Positions 34,380-43,852 are shown, counted from the stretch's first letter. The stretch is DNA of 64,000 nucleotides from Solirubrobacter ginsenosidimutans (GCF_027587205.1 NZ_JAPDOD010000007.1:124001-188000); one strand, 5' to 3'. Translations and numbers: made by a program. The notes: generated from the letters alone by a model not told the origin.

Positions 34380-34993
34380 TCACCGTGCTCGCCGCCCTGC
34401 TGGTCCCCGATCCCGCGAGCGCGCTGCCGGAGGGCTTCACGCCGCTCCGTGTGCCGTTGATCGCAGGCCTGCCGCAGCGGATCGCGCTCGGCGCCGCGCA
34501 CCACGCCGTGCTCGTGCTCCCGACCGGCCTCGCGCGCAGCTGGGTTGCCGCCGATCCCGCGGCGCTCGTCGGCACCTCCGATCCCGACTTCGCTCCGTTC
34601 GATCCCGGCACGCCGCTCCCCGGCCTCGGCGCCCGGGCGCCGCTGCGGCTCGTCGTGCGTGCCGGCACGGACGTGCTCGGCTCGCTGCCGGTCGTCGCCG
34701 GCCTGCGCCGCATGTGTCGCGACGATGGTGGCGCGGGGGTGCTCGAGGTGTGCGTCGGCGCGTGGCAGCTGCGTGCGGGAACGGTCCTCGGCGCGGGTGA
34801 CTTCGGCTCGTTCGTCGAGCTCGGCTGGCGCCGCGCCGACCTCGCCGCGCGCGCCTTCGGGCCGCCGCCGCCGAGCCGGTTCGTCCTCAAGCGCACGCCG
34901 TTGATCGAACGCATCGAGTCCGATCTCGGGCTCGAGTGGCGCGCGCCGCACCTCGCGCGCCAGCGCGCGTTCCTGAGAAAGGCGCAGTCATGA
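34376..34993 (+). CDS. pre-spike injection-operon protein, unknown
   Basis: 205 residues, start overlapping the previous gene by 4 bp and stop overlapping the spike gene. It is beta-rich with many Leu and Pro and no LysM motif, although this is the operon position where LysM adaptors (Afp7-like) usually sit. It may be a divergent replacement for that adaptor. A single CRRMCRDDGG-like Cys pair (RRMCRDD, LEVCVG) could bond. Confidence 0.5.
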   Translation: MITVLAALLVPDPASALPEGFTPLRVPLIAGLPQRIALGAAHHAVLVLPTGLARSWVAADPAALVGTSDPDFAPFDPGTPLPGLGARAPLRLVVRAGTDVLGSLPVVAGLRRMCRDDGGAGVLEVCVGAWQLRAGTVLGAGDFGSFVELGWRRADLAARAFGPPPPSRFVLKRTPLIERIESDLGLEWRAPHLARQRAFLRKAQS

Positions 34994-36993
34994 ACCCGTT
35001 CGCCGCGGGCCAGCTCGACCAGGTCAAGGTCGGAAACGACGCGGGCTGGCTGCTCTCGTTCCGCCAGCAGGACGGCAACGGCGTCAAGGGATCCTCCGAG
35101 CTCGAGCTCTCCTCGACGGACTACTACGCGTCGATCGACGCGACGTTGTCCGAGGGTCTCTCGCGCGGCGCATACCGGATCGTGATCGAGAACCTGACGG
35201 AGGCAGACCACGCGAAGATCGCCCCGAAGAAGGACCAGCGCCCGCTCGCGATCAAGCTCTACCTGTACTGGCGTGACGTAAACAGCGACCCGCTGTCGTA
35301 CCTGACCAATCTGATCGGCGCCAACGCCGCACCGAAGGGGGAACAGCTCGACCAGTCGCTGGTCGCCGTGCTGTCGATCCTGTCGGTCGCGCGCCGTGCC
35401 GGCGCGCGCGCGTACGAGACGGAGATCACCGCGGTCGAGGCCGCCTTCGCGGGCTTGACCCAGCGTGTCCGGCCGGCGATGACGGCGACGAACTTCCCCG
35501 ACGCGCTCAAGCAGATCCAGAAGCAGACCGGTGTCGAGTTCGCCACGTGGGGAACGATCGGCAGTCGCATGACCAAGGACGTCGGCGAGCAGCCGGGCGA
35601 CGAATCCGTCGCGCTCGCCGAAGGCCTGCTCTACCGCGAGGGCGTCGAGCGGATGGCACGGGCGCTCGAGTTGAACCTCGAACAGTACGGGCGCGGCATG
35701 CTGCTGATCCGCGACGGCACGGTGCACGTGGGCAAGCGGCCGATCCCGTACCCGGACGGGGATGCGCAGACGCTGATGCTCGCGAGCGGGCTGCTGAGCG
35801 TGACGGCCTCCGGACAGGACGTGAGCGACCCGTTCGCGGTGCCCACGCTCGGTGACAAGCCGTCGCCGCGCCCGCTCACTTACACGCTCACGCTCAAGGG
35901 CCGCCCGGACCTCAAACCCGGGCACGTCGTCGCCTTCGAGCCGCCCTACCCGGAGGACGGCCCGACCACCCCGAGCTTCGGTGCCGCGCTGGCGGGTGCG
36001 TTCGCCGCACCGCTGCTGCCGGCGCTGGGCGCCGATCCGGCCAAGCTGGTCAAGGCGTACGTGACATCCGTGCGTCACACGCTCTCGCGCACCGCGGGCT
36101 TCGTCACGCTGGTCAGCGCGATCTCGGTCCCGGGGACGGGCGACGACGCCTGGGACAAGCGCGTCGACGGGTCCTCGCAGCCCGTCGTGCCCGCTCCGGC
36201 GGCCAGCAGCGATCCGGGTGTGCGCGCGGCGGAGGCGGTCCGCCTCGCCGCTCGCATGGCGCGAGGCGAGACGCGCGTGATCGAGGTCGGCGAGGTGCGG
36301 GCCGCGGTGACCGATGCGACCGGCAAGGTCGAACCGCCGGCGCAGACCGAGAAGGTCTTCGAAGGGCTGGCCGCGGGTGACGGCCGCGCGCGCGGCGCGC
36401 GCCGCCTCGAGCCACGGCGCAAGCAGCCGTCGGTGCTCGAAGGCGTGCCGTACCTCTCACCCTTCGCGTGGGGCAAGACCGGGCTCGTCGTGCCACGCTA
36501 TCCGGGGATGCGGGTCGCGCTCGGCTACCGCAACGGCCAGCTCGACGACATGGTCGACCTCGGCGCGCTGTGGACGTCAGGCCGCGGGCCGATCTCAAAG
36601 GCGGGCGACTGGTGGCTCTCGCTGCCGGTCGACGTGCCCGCGGACCGGCGCGCCTCGATCCCCGATCAGGCGACGCCGGCCGAGCACACCGGCAAGGTGA
36701 CCAACGACCTCACCGACGCCGAGGGCAGCCGCGTGATCGAGGTCGGCGACCTCACGGTGCGCGTCGGCAAGCCCGGCCTCAAGAACGCGGGCACGCGCCC
36801 CGAGCCCGCGGAGATGGGGACCGTGACGATCGAGCACACGGGCCAGCACGCGAAGATCGTCATGCGCCAGGACGGCACGATCCTGATCTCGGGCAAGGGC
36901 ATCACGCTCGACGCCGGCGACGCGGGCACGATCACGATGAAGGCCAAGAAGGTCGACGTCCACGTCAAAGACGCGATGGAGGTGGGGGACTGA
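34990..36993 (+). CDS. VgrG-like spike/baseplate hub protein
   Basis: 667 residues from ATG 34990. The N-terminal part (hub, gp27-like) contains VKVGNDAGWLLSFRQQDGNG and a long alpha/beta body (about 1-380). A linker rich in Ala and Glu follows. The C-terminal region (about 470-667) contains an OB-fold-like block (YPGMRVALGYRNGQLDDMVDLGALW) and a beta-helix needle (MGTVTIEHTGQHAKIVMRQDGTILISGKGITLDAGDAG, repeated short strands). This is the gp27-gp5 arrangement of trimeric VgrG spikes. It sits directly before the PAAR-like tip gene. Confidence 0.8.
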   Translation: MNPFAAGQLDQVKVGNDAGWLLSFRQQDGNGVKGSSELELSSTDYYASIDATLSEGLSRGAYRIVIENLTEADHAKIAPKKDQRPLAIKLYLYWRDVNSDPLSYLTNLIGANAAPKGEQLDQSLVAVLSILSVARRAGARAYETEITAVEAAFAGLTQRVRPAMTATNFPDALKQIQKQTGVEFATWGTIGSRMTKDVGEQPGDESVALAEGLLYREGVERMARALELNLEQYGRGMLLIRDGTVHVGKRPIPYPDGDAQTLMLASGLLSVTASGQDVSDPFAVPTLGDKPSPRPLTYTLTLKGRPDLKPGHVVAFEPPYPEDGPTTPSFGAALAGAFAAPLLPALGADPAKLVKAYVTSVRHTLSRTAGFVTLVSAISVPGTGDDAWDKRVDGSSQPVVPAPAASSDPGVRAAEAVRLAARMARGETRVIEVGEVRAAVTDATGKVEPPAQTEKVFEGLAAGDGRARGARRLEPRRKQPSVLEGVPYLSPFAWGKTGLVVPRYPGMRVALGYRNGQLDDMVDLGALWTSGRGPISKAGDWWLSLPVDVPADRRASIPDQATPAEHTGKVTNDLTDAEGSRVIEVGDLTVRVGKPGLKNAGTRPEPAEMGTVTIEHTGQHAKIVMRQDGTILISGKGITLDAGDAGTITMKAKKVDVHVKDAMEVGD

Positions 36994-36994
36994 C

Positions 36995-37339
36995 ATGGGC
37001 GGCGTGTTGACGGAGGGCAGCGCCATCAAATGTGCCTCGCAGGGCAGCGTGAAGACCACCGGCCAGGCGAAGCTCAAGGTCGCCGGCAAGGCCGCGCTGC
37101 GCATCGACGGCATCGACAAGATGGAGATCTCCGGCTGCAAGCTCGAGAACGCGAGCGGGCCGCCGGTGATCGTCCAGTGCAAGACGGTGGCCTCGGCCAC
37201 GGGCGAGGCGACAAAGCTCAAGGTGTCCGGCAAGCCGGTCGCGCTCGACACGCTCACCGGCGTCGGCAGCGGCTCGACCGCCAACGTCCCGGAAAAGCTC
37301 AGCGTGACCGTCAACCAGACCAAGCTCAAGGCCTCCTGA
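36995..37339 (+). CDS. PAAR-like spike tip protein
   Basis: 114 residues from ATG 36995, one base after the spike stop. It opens GGVLTEGSAIKCASQGSVK and has Cys in ISGCKLEN and IVQCKTV, giving three Cys on a beta-rich scaffold, like DUF4280/PAAR-type tip proteins that sharpen the spike, often around a metal ion. The position immediately after the VgrG-like gene supports this. Confidence 0.7.
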   Translation: MGGVLTEGSAIKCASQGSVKTTGQAKLKVAGKAALRIDGIDKMEISGCKLENASGPPVIVQCKTVASATGEATKLKVSGKPVALDTLTGVGSGSTANVPEKLSVTVNQTKLKAS

Positions 37340-37341
37340 CG

Positions 37342-37833
37342 ATGGACGACCGCACCCTCGCGCAGGAGCGGGCGCTCGGCTTCACGCCGGCGCTCGAGCC
37401 GATCTTCCCGGGCCTGGACCTCGCGCGCGACCTCGTGCTCGAGCGGGGATCCGGCGGCCGCGACCTCAAGCTCGTCCGCGGCGTCGATGCGCTCGCGCAG
37501 GACCTGTCGATCGCCTTCACGACCGCCCTCGGCGTCGACGTGTTCGACACGAACCTCGGCTTCGACGGGCTCAATGCGCTCGTAGAGGCGACGCCGTCCG
37601 TGCTCACCCGCGAGCGCATCCGCGTCGCGGTCATCAAGCTGCTGCAGCGCGAGCCGCGCGTGCGGCGGATCCTCGACGTCAAGCTCGACGATGGCCGCCT
37701 GACCGCCACCGGCGCCGACACGCCGGAGGCGGCCGAGCTGCGCGCGGGACGCAAGCTCGAGGTGCAGGTGCAGATCGAGACGATCGCCGACGACCGTCTC
37801 GACGTCCGGATTGGCGAGGTGCCGAATGTCTGA
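37342..37833 (+). CDS. gp25-like baseplate wedge protein
   Basis: 163 residues. The core has the gp25/Afp9 pattern: DLSIAFTTALGVDVFDTNLGFDGLNALVEATPSVLTRERIRVAVIKLLQREPRVRRILDVKL, quoted as segments IAFTTALGVDVFDTNLGFDG and REPRVRRILDVKL. A short N-terminal helical part and a beta C-terminus (LEVQVQIETIADDRLDVRIG) complete it. It forms the wedge that triggers sheath contraction. It overlaps the baseplate J gene by 8 bp. Confidence 0.8.
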   Translation: MDDRTLAQERALGFTPALEPIFPGLDLARDLVLERGSGGRDLKLVRGVDALAQDLSIAFTTALGVDVFDTNLGFDGLNALVEATPSVLTRERIRVAVIKLLQREPRVRRILDVKLDDGRLTATGADTPEAAELRAGRKLEVQVQIETIADDRLDVRIGEVPNV

Positions 37834-39244
37834 CGTGCAGGACGTCCTGGCGATCGACGCGGAGGCGATCCGCTCGACCGCGTCCGAGGGCTTCGGCATC
37901 ACCGGCACCGGCTTCGTGCCGAAGTCGTTCGCGCGGCTGCTGACCGAGAAGCTGGCGACCGCGCGGCTGCTGTTCGGCGACGACGTGGACCTCGCGAGCG
38001 GCTCGGTGCTGCGCAAGGTGCTCGAGTTGGCCGCGCTCGAGGACGCGCGCCTGTGGGCCGCGGTGGGCTCCGTCTACGACGACGGCTACGTCGTCTCGGC
38101 GCGTGGCGCCGCGCTCAGCCGGCTCGGCGAGGATCTCGGCATCGCCCGCCCGCACGAGCCGGCGCGCGGGCACGTAACGCTCAAGCTCAAGGCCAAGCTG
38201 CCCGCGGGGCGTGACCGCCTGACGCTCACGCGCGGCGCCCGGCTCTCCACCGCCGGCGGGCACCACGTGGCGCTCGACGAGACCGTGGTGCTGACCGCCG
38301 CCGCGCCCGAGCGCACGCCCGCCGTGGTCGCGTTCCATCCCGGCCCCTCGCACAACCTCTCCCCGGCGGCGCCCAACCAGAAGATCGACCGCTTCAATCG
38401 CGCCGACGCCGCGCTGATGGAGTTGGAGGCCGCCGAGCAGGAGGCGGGCGAGGAGCTCGTCGACATCGTCCACACCGAGCCGCTCACCGGCGGCGAGCTG
38501 CAGTGGCCCGACGCGCGCTATCGCGCGCTGCTCCTGCGCGCGCCGCGCTCGCTCTGGACGGTAGCGGCGGTCGAGCAGGCGGTCGCCCTGGTGGCCGGCG
38601 TGCGCCAGGTGCAGGTCTTCGACGGCCGGGGTGGGCTCGACATCACGCAGTCGATCTACGGCAACTTCAACTTCATCGAGCGGCTGTTCAACGCCGAGCG
38701 CGACCTCGGCAACCCGTACTACTTCAGCGTGCTGGTGGCGCCGACGCCTGCCGCGATCTGGGAGGGGCCCGATGGACTGAAGGCCGCGGTCGAGACCGCG
38801 CTCGACGACCTGCGCCCAATCGGCATCTACGCTGCCGTCGAGCGCGCCGAGGAGGTCGGGGTGAGCGTCGACGCCAAGCTCGTCGTGCGCGGGCTGCCGC
38901 TGCCGACCGGCTCACGCGACGCCGTCAACGCCTCGCCCGCCGCGCGCGAGCTGCGGATGCGCCTCTACGCGCGGCTGCGCGCGTACGTCGACCAGCTCGC
39001 GGTCGGCGAGCCGGTGCGCTCGAGCGAGGTCGTGTGGGCGATCATGAACGAGCCGGGGATCGCCGACGTGCGCGACGTCCACCTCGTCCGCCACCCCGCT
39101 GAGGTCAGCTCGCTCGATCTGTCCGTCACACCCACCGGGTCGAGCCTGCAGCGGCTCGGCTGCGGCGAGAACGTCGAGCTGCAGTCCAGCGAGATCCCGG
39201 CCTTCGTCGACATGGACGACCCGCGACCGTTCGAGATCGTCTAG
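37826..39244 (+). CDS. baseplate J-like protein
   Basis: 472 residues from ATG 37826. The order (helical N-terminus GFVPKSFARLLTEKLATARLLFGDDVDLASGS; beta domain GHVTLKLKAKLPAGRDRLTLTRGARLSTAGGHHV; C-terminal LRAYVDQLAVGEPVRSSEVVWAIMNEPGIADVRDVHL) is that of gpJ/Afp11 wedge proteins. The motifs are quoted in parts to mark order. The overlap with gp25 is the conserved gene neighbour pattern of contractile tails. Confidence 0.82.
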   Translation: MSDVQDVLAIDAEAIRSTASEGFGITGTGFVPKSFARLLTEKLATARLLFGDDVDLASGSVLRKVLELAALEDARLWAAVGSVYDDGYVVSARGAALSRLGEDLGIARPHEPARGHVTLKLKAKLPAGRDRLTLTRGARLSTAGGHHVALDETVVLTAAAPERTPAVVAFHPGPSHNLSPAAPNQKIDRFNRADAALMELEAAEQEAGEELVDIVHTEPLTGGELQWPDARYRALLLRAPRSLWTVAAVEQAVALVAGVRQVQVFDGRGGLDITQSIYGNFNFIERLFNAERDLGNPYYFSVLVAPTPAAIWEGPDGLKAAVETALDDLRPIGIYAAVERAEEVGVSVDAKLVVRGLPLPTGSRDAVNASPAARELRMRLYARLRAYVDQLAVGEPVRSSEVVWAIMNEPGIADVRDVHLVRHPAEVSSLDLSVTPTGSSLQRLGCGENVELQSSEIPAFVDMDDPRPFEIV

Positions 39245-39248
39245 AGCC

Positions 39249-41489
39249 ATGGCGTCTGTCGACCTCGCCGGTCCAGGCTCCGCCTTCGAGGCGCACCTCG
39301 CCGCGCAGCTCGCCGGTCCTTATACAGGCGCGCTGCGGCGGGTCGAGCTCTCGCGCGGAGAGGGGGGCGACTACGTCGTCGATTGGTCGCCGCGCCATCC
39401 GGTGGTGTTGGCCGCGCTGCGACGCGACCTCGGCGAGGAGACGGTGCGGATCGCGACGACGTTCCTGGACACCGGGACCGAACTCGGCAACGCGACGCTC
39501 GCGCCGTGGTCGGAGCGCGGCGGGTCGGTCCCGCTCTACTCGCCGGCGCTGGCCGACGGCGAGAGCGTCGTGCCCGGGTTCACGCTGCGGCTCGCGGTCA
39601 CGCTCGACGATGCGCCGGTCGTGGACCTCGCACTCGACGCGCTGCTCGAGTTGCACGTGCTGGAGGGCAACCTGGGGCGGCTGATGTACGCGGCCGGAGC
39701 CGAGAAGCAGCGGGTCCGGCGCACGCTGCGCGAGGTCGCGGCGATGCGGCGGCTGGAGCATGCGCGCCGTGATGCGCTCGACCGCATCGGCGCCGACGCC
39801 GGCGTCGCGCGCTTCACCGACGAGCTGATCTACGACGCCGAGTCCGACCAGGTCCTGGCGCGCCAGGGCAGCGTCGAGGCGGACGCTGATTACGCGCGAC
39901 GGATCGGGCTCTACCGCGGCTTCCTGATGCCGACGCGGGGAGCCGTCGAGGCGCTCGCGCCCGACACCCGCTTCCTCGAGGCCGACAACCCGTTCGCGGT
40001 CGCCGTGCATCTGCTCAACGCGGGCGACGGGCCGGAGCGCGCGAACCTGCTCGAGGTCATCCGGCGCGACCGCCTGCTGTTCCCGGCCGACGACCCGGCC
40101 GCCGACGCGCTCCATGCCGCGCGGGCGCTGCCCGCCGAGCGCCGCGAGGCGATCCTCGGCCTGCGCAACAGCGTACGCACGTCCTTCGCGTTCGCCGCCG
40201 ACGCTGGCGTCGCTCCCGCGCTCGCCGCGGCGCTGGACCGCGCGGGCCGGCTGTTCCGGGCACTCGGGATCACGAAGGTGTGGGACGTCACCCGCGCGCA
40301 GGACCCGGGCGGCGGCAGCCGCTACGAGCTCGGGCTGGCGGTCGACGTCACGCCTCCCACCGAGGAGGAGGCCGCGCAGATCTTCGAGGGATGGTTCAAC
40401 GACGCGCGCCAGCCGACGGAGGACGTGCCGATCGAGGCGCTGATCGCCGGGTCGGGCCCGCCCGAGGCGGACCCCGACGTGCGCTGGGCATGGCAGCTGT
40501 GCGGGCTACAGACCGTGCACCGCACGAGCAGCGACGCGCTGATGCTCTCCCATCTGCCCACGCAAGGGCTCGAGATCACCGGCGCCGACCAGGCCGAGCT
40601 GCGCACGGACACGCCGTTCGAAGCGCGCTTCCACGCGCCCGGCGACCCTGGCACCAACGCGTTGCTGGCGCAGGCGCTATCGGACGCCGCGCAGGAGTGG
40701 GCGGCGGCAGGCCACGACGAGTGGCACGTGCTGACCGACGGCCAGGCGCGCGAGATGTGGCCCGGTGCGATCACGCCCGCGCCCGGCGCGCCGCTGACCA
40801 ACGTACTCGGCGCGGCCGGGTTGCCGGTCGTGGGCGATGTCGGCGCGGTGGTGAAGGCACTCGAGCTGCTGCCTGATGAGCTGGTGCAGACGCTGGCGCT
40901 CGACGCGACGCTCGCGGCGAAGCTGACCGAGGGCGATCCCGAAGCCGCACAGGCGCTGCACGAGCTCGTGGGCCTGCTGCGAGCCAACCACTTGGCGGCC
41001 GTTCTGCCGCTACCGCTCCCGGGCGATCGCCTGCTCCTGGTCGTGAGCGTGATCGGCCTCCCGCAGGCCGGTATCAATCTCAACGAGCGCCGCGCGACCG
41101 GCTTCCGCTGGTACGTCGTCCCGCTCGGTGGTGCCGCCGGCACGATCAAGGCGGTCGGCAGCCGCACCGTCCTGCGCCCGCTCAAGCCCGGCGTCGTCGC
41201 CGTCGTCGTGCTCGGCTACGTGCGCACCGGGCTGACCGATCCGTATGAGGTGCGCGTCGAGCTGGGCGACGACGCCGTGCTCTCACTCGGCGAGTACGAG
41301 TTCCTGATGAACCTGCTCGGGCACATCTGCCCGATCGGCGTCGAGATCAACACGTTCGCATTGCGCCGTGACCACGTCGATCTCGACGGCGACGGCGTCC
41401 CCGAGCCGCTGCGCCCCGCGCTGTCGCGCACGTTCAGGACCTACCAGCGGCGCCGCGCTCGCGGCACCTACGACCACATCGAGGAGTGA
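39249..41489 (+). CDS. large injection-operon protein in tail protein I position
   Basis: 746 residues from ATG 39249, 4 bp after the baseplate J gene. The first about 330 residues are alpha/beta with helices rich in Arg and Leu (MRRLEHARRDALDRIGADAG). The central part has several Pro/Thr-rich loops, and the C-terminus is a beta-rich block with YHR-like basic tail (SRTFRTYQRRRARGTYDHIEE). I do not recognise a family. By order it replaces gpI/Afp12, possibly fused to a fibre-anchoring or wedge extension. Confidence 0.6.
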   Translation: MASVDLAGPGSAFEAHLAAQLAGPYTGALRRVELSRGEGGDYVVDWSPRHPVVLAALRRDLGEETVRIATTFLDTGTELGNATLAPWSERGGSVPLYSPALADGESVVPGFTLRLAVTLDDAPVVDLALDALLELHVLEGNLGRLMYAAGAEKQRVRRTLREVAAMRRLEHARRDALDRIGADAGVARFTDELIYDAESDQVLARQGSVEADADYARRIGLYRGFLMPTRGAVEALAPDTRFLEADNPFAVAVHLLNAGDGPERANLLEVIRRDRLLFPADDPAADALHAARALPAERREAILGLRNSVRTSFAFAADAGVAPALAAALDRAGRLFRALGITKVWDVTRAQDPGGGSRYELGLAVDVTPPTEEEAAQIFEGWFNDARQPTEDVPIEALIAGSGPPEADPDVRWAWQLCGLQTVHRTSSDALMLSHLPTQGLEITGADQAELRTDTPFEARFHAPGDPGTNALLAQALSDAAQEWAAAGHDEWHVLTDGQAREMWPGAITPAPGAPLTNVLGAAGLPVVGDVGAVVKALELLPDELVQTLALDATLAAKLTEGDPEAAQALHELVGLLRANHLAAVLPLPLPGDRLLLVVSVIGLPQAGINLNERRATGFRWYVVPLGGAAGTIKAVGSRTVLRPLKPGVVAVVVLGYVRTGLTDPYEVRVELGDDAVLSLGEYEFLMNLLGHICPIGVEINTFALRRDHVDLDGDGVPEPLRPALSRTFRTYQRRRARGTYDHIEE

Positions 41490-41492
41490 CGG

Positions 41493-42635
41493 ATGGCCGA
41501 GAGCATCGCCTTCGACGGCATCGACATCACGCAGCTCTACAGCACGATCGTCAAGCAGGGCGTGAGCAAATCCGAGGCGAGCGTCATCGTCGGCTCGTGG
41601 ATCTTCGAGAACCTCGGCCGCACCAAGCGCGTCTTCAACTTCGCCGAGCCGTTCCCTGAGACGGAGCCCGCATGCACGCCGGCCCCGTTCGCACGCGAGT
41701 TCGAGCACCCCGACTGGGTGGACGGGGAGAACGTCGTGCAAGCCGGGCAGACCCCCGGCGAGATCGGGTTCAACGAGCGCTTCCACCAGATCGAGCGCGA
41801 CCTCGACCGGCTCGGCGGCGGCCTCGGTCAGGTCTTCACCTGCATGGCCGAGATGCGCGCCAGCCTGCACGCGCTGCTGGGCGAGATCCGCACCGAGATC
41901 AACCGCCTCAACGCCGACGTCTACGAGGCCGGCCACACGAGCGGCGGCGGCGCGACCGTAGAGAAGATCCCGAGCCACGCGGGCTTGCTGGACTTCGGCA
42001 AGTACACCGGCACGACGCAGTTCTTTGACAAGAAGGTCAGCGTCTGGCAGACCGACAGCGGCACGCTGCTGCTGCCTACGCTCGACACGGTCGGCATCGA
42101 CGTGCTCGTCGGTCCGAAGGTGCAGGGCGCCGCGAACCTCGATCGCTACATCGTCGAGACCGAGGACGTGCGCAAGCGGTTCCCCGAAGAGGTCTCCAGC
42201 GATGATCTCGTCAAGGAGTTCGGCGACGAGATCCTGACCGACGGACGCTCGGTCCGGGACGTCGTCAACGTCCTGCCTGCAGGCAGCAAGTACAAGAACC
42301 TCGACGCGCTCGTCGAGGACGTCTCCGAGCGCGAGGCTTCGCAGGTGCGCACGAGCGTCGGCGCCGACGTCGCGGTCACCGCCGCGCTCGGCATCGACTC
42401 CGGCGTGACCGAGATCGGCACCGCCGACGTGAACCGGCTCGAATCGATCCCGACACGCGCCCGCGCGGCCCTGATCAGGGGTGGCGTCACCGATCTGCAG
42501 ACGCTCGCCAACACACCCTCGGACAAGGTCAGCGAGATCCTCAAAACCGAGGGCGTGTCGGCGAGCGCGGGCGACGCGGCGAGCTGGACGCGCTACGCGG
42601 GCACGTTGATGCGGCTCAGGACAGGGATTGGATAG
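41493..42635 (+). CDS. last injection-operon protein with C-terminal HhH/DUF4332-like region
   Basis: 380 residues from ATG 41493. The N-terminal region looks structural, with a coiled-coil-like stretch (FNERFHQIERDLDRLGGGLGQVFTCMAEM, then LHALLGEIRTEINRLNADV). The C-terminal 80 residues (VNRLESIPTRARAALIRGGVTDLQTLANTPSDKVSEILKTEG) have the helix-hairpin-helix pattern of DUF4332-like modules, which bind DNA or proteins. It may be a distal fibre or scaffold. Its 3' end overlaps the convergent double response regulator by 43 bp. Confidence 0.6.
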   Translation: MAESIAFDGIDITQLYSTIVKQGVSKSEASVIVGSWIFENLGRTKRVFNFAEPFPETEPACTPAPFAREFEHPDWVDGENVVQAGQTPGEIGFNERFHQIERDLDRLGGGLGQVFTCMAEMRASLHALLGEIRTEINRLNADVYEAGHTSGGGATVEKIPSHAGLLDFGKYTGTTQFFDKKVSVWQTDSGTLLLPTLDTVGIDVLVGPKVQGAANLDRYIVETEDVRKRFPEEVSSDDLVKEFGDEILTDGRSVRDVVNVLPAGSKYKNLDALVEDVSEREASQVRTSVGADVAVTAALGIDSGVTEIGTADVNRLESIPTRARAALIRGGVTDLQTLANTPSDKVSEILKTEGVSASAGDAASWTRYAGTLMRLRTGIG

Positions 42636-43852
42636 GCGCCGGCCTCGACGCGGCCGGCGGCGGCGGCGCGATTCCGGACGCCGAGCTTGCGGTAGATGCT
42701 GCGCGTGTGCTGCTTGACCGTGTGCGGGGAGAGACCGAGGCGGCCGGCGATCTCGGCGTTCGTCGCGCCGGTCACGAGCACGCGCAGGACCTCGCGCTCG
42801 CGCGGCGAGACGCGGTCCTCCGCGCTCCAAGCGCGCGCCGCGACCGCGTCCGCGCAGACGGCGCGGACGGCCGCGGCGATCCGCGTGGCGTCCCAGCGCT
42901 TGAGCACGACGCTCGACGCTCGTGCGCGGCGGATGACGTCCGGCGCGGGCGGCTCGTCCTCGCGCACGAGCATCGTCCGCAACGCCGGGTTCGCGGCGGT
43001 CAGCGCGCGGCTGACCTCGACGCCGTCGTCACCGCCGAAGGCGCCCACGAGCGCGACGCCGGGGTGGGTGCGCCGCGCGGTGGCCAGCGTGTCGTCGGCG
43101 TCGCACGTGCCACGGCACTGCCCGACCCACGGCTCACGCTGGAGGGCGACCATCAACCCCGTGCGGGTCGCGTCGGCGCGGTCGGCCACGAGCACGTCGA
43201 CGGCGCTCGCCGGGGGCGTGCCGTCCAGCGGCACGGGTTCCGCGCCACCGGCCGGCGAGATGATCCCCATCCGCCGCGCGGCGTGCACCGCGGCGGCGCG
43301 ATTGGCGACGCCGAGCTTGGCGTAGAGCTCGCCCGTGTGCTGCTTGATCGTTCCCGACGCGAGGTGCACCTGTACGCCGATCTCGGCGTTCGTGAGCCCG
43401 GCGGCGACGAGCTCCAGGATCTCGCGATCCCACGGGAGCAAGCGGACCGGCTCCGGGTACGGGCAGGCGACGTCGACCTCGAGCCCGTCGGCGAGCGTAC
43501 GCACAGCGGCGAGCAGGTCACGCCCCCGCGCCTCCTTGGACACGACGCCGAGCGCGCCGACGTCCAGCGCCAGACGGGTCGGCACGAGATCCCAGCGCGA
43601 GCTCAGCAGCGCGACGCGCATCCCGGGCGCGACGCCGCGGAGCTCCAGGCACGTCCGCAGCCCGCTCTCCTCGCCGAGCTGCACGTCCACCAGCGCGACG
43701 TCGTGGTCGAGCGAGCGGGCGAGCGCGACGGCCTCGGCCGTCGTGCCGGCGCACGCGCACGACTCCACCCACGGCGCCCGCCGCAGCAGCCATTGCATGC
43801 CGGACCGGACCACGTCGTGGTCGTCGACGACAAGAAGGCGCAGTCGCCTCAT
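42593..43852 (-). CDS. tandem response regulator: REC-LuxR-degenerate REC-LuxR
   Basis: 419 residues from ATG 43852. The first half is a normal NarL-type regulator: VVDDHDVVRSGM acidic pocket, phospho-acceptor Asp in DVALVDVQLGE, and LuxR helix-turn-helix LTNAEIGVQVHLASGTIKQHTGELYAKLGVANRAAA. The second half repeats the plan: a REC domain in which Gly replaces the acceptor Asp (GVALVGAFGGDDG) and a second HTH (TNAEIAGRLGLSPHTVKQHTRSIYRKLGVRNRAAA). No histidine kinase is adjacent. It could control the injection operon beside it or the S9 peptidase gene; only proximity suggests either. Confidence 0.85.
   Translation of the reverse strand: MRRLRLLVVDDHDVVRSGMQWLLRRAPWVESCACAGTTAEAVALARSLDHDVALVDVQLGEESGLRTCLELRGVAPGMRVALLSSRWDLVPTRLALDVGALGVVSKEARGRDLLAAVRTLADGLEVDVACPYPEPVRLLPWDREILELVAAGLTNAEIGVQVHLASGTIKQHTGELYAKLGVANRAAAVHAARRMGIISPAGGAEPVPLDGTPPASAVDVLVADRADATRTGLMVALQREPWVGQCRGTCDADDTLATARRTHPGVALVGAFGGDDGVEVSRALTAANPALRTMLVREDEPPAPDVIRRARASSVVLKRWDATRIAAAVRAVCADAVAARAWSAEDRVSPREREVLRVLVTGATNAEIAGRLGLSPHTVKQHTRSIYRKLGVRNRAAAAGRVEAGAYPIPVLSRINVPA

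Noticed and set aside
26477..42635. Prophage or complete phage tail module
   Set aside because: No capsid, portal, terminase, integrase, lysis or attachment-site features are present, and base composition and codon use match the neighbours. A domesticated injection system fits better.
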